This document shows positions 56,440-64,000 of a DNA stretch of 64,000 bases, in pieces; position 1 is the first letter of the stretch; each line of letters opens with the position of its first letter. A program made the position numbers and the translations under genes. The notes under the pieces were generated by a model. It saw only the letters and a list, made by a program, of their open reading frames with translations. It was not told the DNA's origin and searched no databases. The stretch spans positions 229,501 to 293,500 of the forward strand of contig JAJEKV010000096.1 in NCBI GenBank assembly GCA_021234155.1. Direction: 5' to 3'. Origin of the DNA: Isoetes taiwanensis (lineage: Eukaryota; Streptophyta; Lycopodiopsida; Isoetales; Isoetaceae).

Positions 56440-56790
56440 AGTGGTGGGACATTGTGTAGGGTGGTGGTGGTGGTGGTGTGTGTGGTGGTGGTGGTGGTGG
56501 TGGTGGTGGTGGGGTTTAGTGGTGGTGGGTGGTGGGGTGTGGGGTGGTGGTGGAGTGTGGTGTGAGACATGGTGGAGTGTGGTGGTGGGACATGGTGGAG
56601 TGTGGTGGTGGGGTGTTGTGGTGGGGTGTGGTGTGGTGGTGGTGGAGTGTGGTGGTGGTGGTGGAGTGTGGTGGTGGTGGAGTGTGGTGGAGGGGTGTGG
56701 TGTGGGACATGGTGGAGTGTGGCAGTGGGAGATGGTAGAGTGTAGTGGTGGGAGATGGTGGGGTGTGGTGTGGGACATGGTGGATGCCAA
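56440..56790. repeat. GGT/GTGG microsatellite
   Basis: Nearly pure GGTGGT / GTGTGGTGGTGG repeats, complementary to the CCA array at 50.9 kb, within what would be an intron of the minus-strand gene. G-rich strand runs could form quadruplexes. Confidence 0.92.
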
Positions 56791-57029
56791 CAACTCACCA
56801 CTCACCAGACCACACATACCTCATCTATCATTCTGGCATCCACGAAATGCCCCACAGATGGCATCATAGAGACACAACATGACAATACAGCCAACATGAT
56901 GCAAAATGGTAGTAGGCATACCTGATTCTTGAAGTGGATTTGATGTTACATTTTCTGTGTTGATAGAAACAATCTAGGTCAAGCTTGAGATTTTTTTCTG
57001 TTGTAACACAACTAATAATTGAACATACC

Positions 57030-57597
57030 TGCAATGGCATGTTTTGGTCTTAGAACATTGCTCTGCTTTTCTATTTTGATTGTGAGTTCAGATTGAATGT
57101 GTGGTCTAGAGGAATCTGATTTGGTTTTTTCCCTATCATCTTCATCATCCCTGTCACTTTTACTATTTTCCTCCTGGTCAGGTTGGATTTGCCCATGCTT
57201 TCTCTTGGGTCTAGAAGAACTGACCTCTGCTTTCTCATCGGGAGTTTTATAATAATCCGAGAAGCTCTTCCAATTAACAGCCTCCCTTTTTATATGCAGA
57301 TAATAAGCCACTGCCCAGGTTCCAAGAGCCATTCCACCCCATGTATGTGGCTTCCCTGTAATTCTTTTGTAAATTTGCATGAACTCTTTGTATTGTTGCT
57401 CAGATTCTTCAACCTGTACGAGAAAACATATGCCTTAATTTTTCAGTTTGAACAAAAACATTTGGGGAAAAATACCTGTAGCCAGATTTATTTGGAACTC
57501 TGTCACCCCAAAGCTTCTTTAGATCTTCATGGGGCACAATCTCTTGTTTGAGGAGAGATTTCATCGTGTAACCAGTGGCATTCAATTCTGACTCCAT
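57030..57597 (-). CDS. N-terminal exons of a hypothetical element 2 protein
   Basis: Exon 1 runs from ATG 57597 (MESELNATGYTMKSLLKQEI) to a CAG|GTATTT donor at about 57477. Exon 2 starts after cgtacag at about 57414 and reads VEESEQQYKEFMQIYKRITG, KPHTWGGMALGTWAVAYYLH, then NWKSFSDYYKTPDEKAE and a charged region (KRKHGQIQPDQEENSKSDRD). There are no stops and good splice sites. No known domain; the Trp/Gly-rich GGMALGTWAV block may be part of a small fold. It is probably the start of the gene that continues through the coiled-coil exon toward the phosphatase and perhaps the protease. Confidence 0.5.
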
Positions 57598-57599
57598 TA

Positions 57600-60100
57600 G
57601 GGTTCAATCGGCAAGAAGCGGCAAAAAAAACAGAAGAAGAGGTGATTATTTCTTAATTCAAAATGAGGGACAATGACGTGGACCGACGCTCATTAATTCG
57701 CACTCCCGCAATCTCCGCTTCGGTACGCACCACCCCATTCTACCACAAAGGTGGGGATACTCCTGGGTTGCATAACCCCATTGAAGGTGTCGAACCTATG
57801 CCTTGCCCACACTCAGTGGCTTGCGATGAGGCCTAGCCTGCTAAGATCCCCGGTAGGCTTTACACACCAAAGGGATCAGTTTGTAACTGGACATGTCCTC
57901 CTTATATGTTGGTCCAACCCCGCCATCCATAGCCAGGCGGGCTCTTATGCACAGGCCGCAATAATTTGGGAATTATAAAGGCTAACTAGGTACATGATCT
58001 ACTAAAACCTTAGGGTCCAACATCATCTAATTTATCTATTTAACATACATGGTTAGGTTCTTTCATTAGAGGCTGAGATCTCGGAATCTATAGGGCTTCT
58101 AAGGCTAATTTAACCTACCAACTCGGCCTAATGCCGAACTGGAAGTCGGCAACCATCTCGGATTCTTGGCTCGCTCCAGCTCCACGGACGATGTCCATGC
58201 TATCGATCAGGAAGGAGATGAACGAATTCGGGAGATCTGTTATGCAAAGTGGGGCTTCAGGATTAATGCGGTAGGCGGGGAATGGCGCAAGTGCTTGATG
58301 AGGCAAGCTCTTGGAGTCTGGAATCCGAGAAGGCCAAATTTAGAGTTCCAGTCTCTTTTACATCTCTTTTAGGATTATGGTCAAAAGGTCATGTAGGGCT
58401 TTGCCACGTGGCAAATGGGGTTATATGAACATGTTAAAGGCATGTGCAATGCCCCCAGGGTACAACCCTTTATGGTTGCCATGTACATGTTGTCAAGGTC
58501 GACATGTAATATTGACGTGGCAGTATAATATATGTATTTATAACGTATATTGAACTGGAACATCACACTAAGCATCTGCAAAAAATGGAAATTGAGGTAA
58601 AGATAGAGTCTCATGTTCGGAAGTTGGAACCTGTGTGCAGAATGGAACAGTTGTTTGCCTCACCTGCAAATAAGACAATCAAATTAGAGAAACACATTCT
58701 AGATAGACCATTCAACCTAATTGTATCCACAACTTAGTTTGCCCACATATCTACTCCACTATTATCCCCCAAGCCCTTTGCCAAGATGTTGCACCTGCAT
58801 GAATATCAGTGGGCAAAAGAAAATCGAGAAATCTGGATATTCAAAGTTCAAAGATCTACAATCTACAACTCCAAGACAAACAGAAGACCAAAGATCTGAG
58901 GCCAAGAAAGCACTAATCGTAATCTATGCCATTGCCTGCTCTCTTTTATGTGCATTTTGATGCTTGCCCAAAGCTTGAAGGCTTGTGAAATTTCTTTGGC
59001 AATATGGACTTGGCAAATCCTTTGGCTCTGTTTGTTGCAAAGCGACCCATCTGCCGACATAGCTGCTTCAACAACCTCAGAGACTGTCCTTTGTTTGCAT
59101 CAAAAGGAGGTGGAGCAGAGTCTAATCTCTGCTCTCACATTCTACATCGCCTAGAGTGTAAGAAACCAGATTCACAGCTTATTTCCACAAAGGCGCACCA
59201 TATGGGCTCTACTGAAGAATTAAGCCGACTTTTACTTCAGGCATAGCAAATCCCTAAGAAGAAAACCTGAGAAGGAAGTTTGGACGTCAAGAATAAGCTG
59301 ATAAATCTGGCAGATCTTCCAAGGCATTAAGCAATGCCAGATTCATGACTATGGCAGGGCCGGATTTGAGTGATACTCATGAACAAATAAACAATAAGGA
59401 ACTACCTGAGATTGGATAAGCCAATTTTTACTCCCTTAATAAGCCAATTTTTGGCCTCCTGTCGAAATGTAGATGGCACAGAGATAGCTCGGAGATGGGC
59501 ACAGAGAAAACTTAGAAATCAAGTGAAAAGCTTCCTTAAAACTGGAAAATATTTTCGAAAGAGAAGGAAGAAAGAAGAGTTAAAGGTTCTACCTCCTATT
59601 ACCGCTGAAGGCCGTGTCAAACGAAATGGTCATCGTTGAAGAGTGAAATGGGTTTCAAAATGCTATTGCTCAAGGCAGCCCTGAACATAACTGTGCACTC
59701 CATTTAATCGTATCCAGATTCTCATTGTTGCCTAGAGGGAAAAATGGTCGGAAAAAGGACATTTCGCCGGAAAATCTATTTTTAGCTTCCAAATGTAACA
59801 CCCAAAAAAGGGCACACTGGCATTATCACCCACCCCCAAAAAGATTTTAAGTAAGTAGATAGGAGAAATGCATTGATAAACTCCTGAATTAAGATGATAA
59901 AACAACCTATTAAGAAGCATATAAGCAATTCTTATTATTAACAAACTTACACACACCATCCCTACGATGTACGTGAACCATCGCCCTTGGCTTAGGATTT
60001 TCAAGTTCCCGAGGTACAAAGGGTGTGTAGGACTTCATGATCTGCACAGTTAAAAGGTCAACAAACGTCAAAGAAACACGAAAATCCTTGAAAAAAAACA
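57600..60100. other. element 2 interior without a supported gene
   Basis: Contains the promoter side of the minus-strand gene and several short ORFs: 58166-58372 (plus), 58863-59060 (minus) and 59412-59639 (plus, very basic end FRKRRKKEELK). On the minus strand at 59910-60048, IMKSYTPFVPREL may be an exon downstream of the helicase fragment. None is convincing. Confidence 0.35.
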
Positions 60101-60262
60101 CATGCATATGTACTATATTGACAGCAGAACATTAGTCGCAAACATGATACTTACCCCCATCACAAAGCATCCGTGTAAACCACGATCCTTGTGAACCTTG
60201 AAATTGTATTGGCGCCTTCTTGAGGCATGGACGGTGTCTGTAATAGCAACCCAAATTCCTTT

Positions 60263-60692
60263 TCAATTTTGCACCTTTGAGAATGCTACATATAACTGTC
60301 CATGCATAGAGACAGGCTTTAGAAGATATATCCCCACCTTATGCATTGTCTGGCCCGATGACTTGTTTATCGTCATGGTAAATGCCGGTCGCAAGAGGAA
60401 TTGAACCCTTTCAAATTGAAATGGAAAACCTGAATCGGTAGGTACAATTGGAATGCCTGATAGGAACACAATGTCATCCACATGGGTTCCAGTTACTATC
60501 TCTGCCTCAATGAGACGTCTTTCTAGCTTTCATATAATCAATCACGTTCCATTGCACAGGCCCTTCTTGAATGACGTAGACCTCAACAACATGACAATCA
60601 TTCCCACCTTCAGATTTAGCTCGTGGGGCGGTACACCACTCTTCGTAAATGTTCGATAGCAAACAAACTTTAAAGAACTTGAAGTACTTCAA
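60263..60692 (-). pseudogene. PIF1-like DNA helicase, C-terminal fragment
   Basis: On the minus strand: a lead NDCHVVEVYVIQEGPVQWNV, a frame change near 60520, then AEIVTGTHVDDIVFLSGIPI, GFPFQFERVQFLLRPAFTMT, INKSSGQTMHKVGIYLLKPV and SMHGQLYVAFSKV. This is the UvrD-like C-terminal helicase block of PIF1 and Helitron-type helicases (consensus pattern PFxFxRxQFP..AFAMTINKSQGQT..GQLYVALSRV). The Walker A/B N-terminal half is not present in the window. It could be a relic of an intact helicase once carried by element 2, or of an inserted Helitron piece. Confidence 0.7.
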
Positions 60693-60784
60693 GTTACATT
60701 GAATATTGTAAACTTTTTCTACAAGTTTTTAGCAGTTTAGACCTTTTCATTTGCAGTTTGTTATTAAATTGAATATTATTGTAG

Positions 60785-60992
60785 GTTGCATTCTAGAACT
60801 ATTGAAAGACAACGTGCCAAAAATAAACAATTGGAAAGGGCTATGTCATCTCATTCTCGAAGAAGATTAGAAAGAAAAAATTCGATAGTTGAGATTCTCG
60901 AGGGAAAAAAGCGGGTTAGTGGGACTCCTTATACGTATTCGCTGTCAGACAAATTGATAGATGTTCGCTGCCAGACGAATTTCATGCTATAA
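60785..60992 (+). CDS. short basic ORF next to the right TIR
   Basis: After a tattgtag acceptor-like site the frame reads IERQRAKNKQLERAMSSHSR, RRLERKNSIVEILEGKKRV and ends TAA 15 bases before the right TIR. Basic, helical. No domain. It may be an exon of an otherwise lost gene. Confidence 0.25.
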
Positions 60993-61006
60993 ATGAGTAG
61001 ACAATA

Positions 61007-62785
61007 GGAAGACATGGACATGGGATATGAAACCAGGGGGGTTGGGAAAGAGAAATGTTCGCGACGGGCTTGGCTGCCGCGATAAAATTCTTGTAGGAAT
61101 AAGTGTGTGGATGGATAATAATTTGCAAATTGAGAAAGTTAATAAGACAATGACAAAATCCATGATCTGGGCAGGCTTGTAAGCATGATAATATTCTAGA
61201 TCAATTGTTTAGCTAACACCTGAGGTTTTAATGTTAATGCTTGCAAGTTATTGCACAAGTTTACGAATTTATCGAGACATCACTTGAATTGTGTTAATGC
61301 TTTCAAGTTACTGCACAAGTTTACGAGTTTGTCGAGGCATATCTTATTGATACAATGGCATCTTTAATATATATGGAGGTGCATTTAGCATTTAGAGAAT
61401 GGACAATTGTCATTAACCTTCATATAGATTGCGAAGTCTATATTTGTGTACATTTGTTGCTCCTAAAACATTCTTGATGGCCGATTTGTGCAGCAAACTC
61501 GAGCTTTGGCACTATAATCGGCTGAGGATGCTATCATCAGGGATACTTGACATCAAAATAATCAGTTATCGATTTGTGACCAGCAAAATCTTTCACTTCT
61601 TATGTTTTCATCTTAGGGCTTTTGGGATCTCCATACTTTAGGGCTTTCTTCTGACGAATTGAGTGAATTTTAGCAAATAGGCATTTGGTTCGCCCGTCCT
61701 TGGTGTTGAAGAGCAACCCACGTAACCATTGTCTGTAAGTCTATCCTTTTCTCCTCTTTCATTTTAGGTTTGTTTCTGAATCTGTTTATGGGCAATGCAG
61801 AGTCTCGATGCTTGTGAATGAACTTAACACTAAAGTTGTAAGTTGAACATAACGATTCTGTATATCACTATGTTTCTGTGATATATTGAATCATGATGTA
61901 AAATAAGCTTGAGCGATGTGGCATAACACGTGGATAAATGGATTGGCCATATAATTATTTACGTCTTCCATTTAAGCCGGAGGCCAGTTTCAGATCTTTC
62001 ACTTGAGGGCGGCATAATAAGAAAAATCCAGTTTATGTACTATATAATTCACCGGTGGGACAAAATTACGCCCCAAGGGGCCGCCTGGAAGCCCTATAGG
62101 GTGCAATACTGTCTAGCCAGTGACTTAAGGGACATAATAAATGCTTTGGTTCAGATTATGATACTTGACATTCCACATAGAAATTGTTGGCTCGGGTTAT
62201 GGCGTAGTTTCTTGCGAGAGCCCTGACAAAGTTTGTTCTTTGGATTCAATGGTGGGTAAGGTTTCTTTCGAACTATTGCTCCAAAAAAATAGAAGCGAGC
62301 TATAGCAATCAAAAACATATTGCCGTAGATGGGAATCCGTTTACATCCAACAACGTAAAATAAGTTTGAGCGATGTGGCATAACATGTGCATAAATGGAT
62401 TGGCCACATGATTACACTTTCTTATTTTTTTTTAAGAGGTCCTCCATTTAAGTCGGAGGCTAGTTTCAGATCTTCTACTCGAGGGCGGCAAAATAAGAAA
62501 AATCCAGTTTATGTACTACGTAATTCACCGGTAGAGAAGCATTATGCCCGTAGGGGCTTTGAGGTGTTGCCTTGAAGCCTTATGGGGTGCAATATTGCCT
62601 AGCCGGTGACTTATGGGACGTTTGGTTCAGATTATGATACATGACATTTCAAAAAGAAATTGTTGGCTCGGGCTATGGCGCAGTTTCTTGCGGAGTCCTA
62701 GCAGAGTTCTTGCTGGATTCAACGGTGGGTAAGATTTCTTTTGAGCTATGGCTCCAAAAAATAGAAGCAGAGCTATAGCAATAAA
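61007..62785 (-). repeat. right terminal inverted repeat of element 2
   Basis: About 1.78 kb. It pairs with the left arm from GGAAGAC (61007) to GCAATAAA (62785) with scattered differences. The same internal direct-repeat pair is present (about 61900-62300 and 62345-62785). It lacks the LINE insertion, so the LINE arrived after the arms were made. Confidence 0.88.
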
Positions 62786-63510
62786 CAAGGTCTTTGTATG
62801 AGGAGGTTGCCCTCCATGGCCAGAGGGTGAAGTGGCTTAAATCATACTTCAAAGTCATAATCAATCAAAACTGCTACTTCAAATAAATAGAATACTTGAT
62901 ACCATGAGTTAATGGGAATTGGCCTGAAGAGATCTTTGGTGCTTGGCATGGAACAAGTATTGCAGAAGCATAAGGACAAGTCTAATAGAGAAGAGAATGG
63001 AAAACATGTTTTGTTAGCATAAAAATTAGAGTAACTCCTTCAAGCCTCTGATCTGTTTTTTTGTGCTCGGGAGGAGGAAAATATGGAGCATTGTTGTGTA
63101 AAGATGCTGATGCGAATGAAGTTAAAGAAATAGTGTATGAATCACTCTCCCTTTATAATTATGATGTTTTGGTGAGAACATTGTGCATATTCAAATATAT
63201 AAGATTTACAACCCTGATTTAGACCTTTTACACTGCATCCTAAAATATGAATGCCAGATTCTGGATATGACGACATTTGTGACTCCAGAGCAAAAAATGC
63301 AACACATAAAATATACATTGTTTTTACATTTGAAGATGGATGTTGTTGTGTAGCTCAGTCCTAGAGCACCGCCACTGCTTTGTGAGGAATGGATGCACCT
63401 TATCAACATTATTTAACAAAACAAAGATAGAAAGCTAGTAAATAACAATCTTACTAGAGGCATTTCAACTAAGATTTATGGGCCTAAACTGAAGAAGCTA
63501 GGTTTGATAG
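62786..63510. other. right flank of element 2, no gene
   Basis: AT-rich; short ORFs only. Confidence 0.45.
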
Positions 63511-63768
63511 AGAGTTTTCAACTACTTATCTTGCGATGGGGATTATCCATTCTTACAATTGCTCGATTTATCAGAAAATGGCGTTGGGGGTTCCAAATCT
63601 TCACAGACTGGCAAGTATTCTCAACTTTGCACAAGCAATCTCGCAGGGAACTCTTTATCAGGGGTTCTAGCAGTGGAGTTAGATGAGCTTAGAGCATGTT
63701 ACAGAAATCATACTGTTGATAGCAATCTGTGCGCAATCAATGCATTAGAAACATTAGTGGTAAATTAA
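63511..63768 (+). pseudogene. leucine-rich-repeat-like fragment
   Basis: The frame reads RVFNYLSCDGDYPFLQLLDL then SENGVGGS, followed by CTSNLAGNSLSGVLAVELDE and a TAA at 63766. LQLLDLSENGVGG and LAGNSLSG match LxxLxLxxNxLxG plant LRR spacing. There is no start codon or signal peptide and the segment between the two matches is degenerate. Probably a relic of an LRR receptor gene. Confidence 0.35.
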
Positions 63769-64000
63769 ACAATGGATCTGATGTGTCAACTGTACAATTT
63801 AGAATGCAGTCCTGGCCATGAGAAAGTAGAATTATGAAGGTCAAGAAGCATAGGCTTCAATGGTCTCACACGACCAAAGATGGGTGCTCATTTCCCAGTC
63901 CTAATTGACTAACACCCGACCATGGATGGTTCGAACTTCCAAGCTCCTACAAATATAGTGCTAGACGTTGCAATAAAAGGTCCTTCTATCGTGAAAACCC
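63769..64000. other. no gene seen to window end
   Basis: AT-rich; no ORF of note. Confidence 0.5.

Larger units (their letters stand above)
48421..62785. mobile_element. Element 2: 14.4-kb segment with about 1.8-kb terminal inverted repeats
   Basis: The sequence from 48421 inward to 50873 (excluding a LINE insertion) matches the reverse complement of 61007-62785, both beginning TTTATTGCTATAG. Between the arms are a transposase-like ORF (plus strand), a Ulp1 protease, an FCP1-like phosphatase, coiled-coil and N-terminal exons (minus strand) and a PIF1-like helicase end. No clear target duplication is visible at the outer ends, so an outer boundary beyond the homology is possible. Plan and gene content suggest a large DNA transposon of a kind I cannot name. 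Confidence 0.7.

Noticed and set aside
57740-57980. tRNA or other small RNA gene in the GC-rich stretch near 57.8 kb
   Set aside because: I could not draw a cloverleaf or find A/B boxes in the right spacing.
48421-62785. Maverick/Polinton identity for element 2
   Set aside because: Long TIRs and a cysteine protease fit superficially, but no family-B DNA polymerase, retroviral-type integrase, packaging ATPase or capsid-like gene is visible.

Overview
The window looks like nuclear DNA of a land plant that is rich in repeats and poor in genes. The evidence is a spliced CRCK-type receptor-like kinase, PPR-repeat debris, Ty1/copia and Ty3/gypsy chromovirus retrotransposons with plant hallmarks (PBS complementary to initiator tRNA-Met, chromodomain), plant-type LINE 3' ends and TTTAGGG-like runs. 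A fern or other seed-free plant seems plausible from the style of the DNA transposons, but that is only an inference.

Layout. 1-4.2 kb: 3' two-thirds of a decayed copia element that runs in from the left. 4976-17342 (element 1): a 12.4-kb segment bounded by perfect 25-bp inverted repeats and flanked by ATTA. It holds a minus-strand multi-segment gene ending in an FCP1/NIF-like HAD phosphatase domain, a plus-strand DUF7869-type transposase-like pseudogene, and about 20 copies of a CpG-rich palindrome (core CTCGACTCGCGAGTCGAG) found nowhere else in the window. 20.1-23.8 kb: an intact seven-exon receptor-like kinase gene on the minus strand. 25.9-26.7 kb: a broken ORF with a ParB/sulfiredoxin-like motif. 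27.4-29.8 kb: a cluster of repeated blocks with GCATGC palindromes, a perfect 36-bp-arm palindrome and two copies of a folded motif whose third copy is at 40.0 kb. 31.1-37.1 kb: a gypsy chromovirus with both LTRs, inserted in a pre-existing tandem repeat. 38-39.2 kb: gene debris, including PPR. 40 kb: a LINE 3' end. 46.9-48.0 kb: an intact intronless Ser/Thr kinase gene whose 3' end is triplicated downstream.

48421-62785 (element 2) is the most interesting object: a 14.4-kb segment bounded by inverted repeats of about 1.8 kb. Between them lie an RNase-H-fold transposase-like ORF (one in-frame TGA), a Ulp1/C48 cysteine protease with its catalytic residues, a second FCP1/NIF-like HAD phosphatase, a coiled-coil exon and an N-terminal exon pair on the minus strand, and a PIF1-like helicase C-terminus. 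Its left arm carries a 5'-truncated LINE with an 11-bp target duplication. The arms also contain the 3' end of a small membrane-protein ORF, present four times.

The two elements have unrelated transposase-like genes but share the phosphatase module (DxNGVL motif). I propose two members of a loose class of large cargo-bearing plant DNA transposons. Many coding stretches in both elements are continuous except for single-base shifts, often at homopolymers or palindromes. That could be real decay or residual assembly error, and it limits every gene model here except the two kinases.
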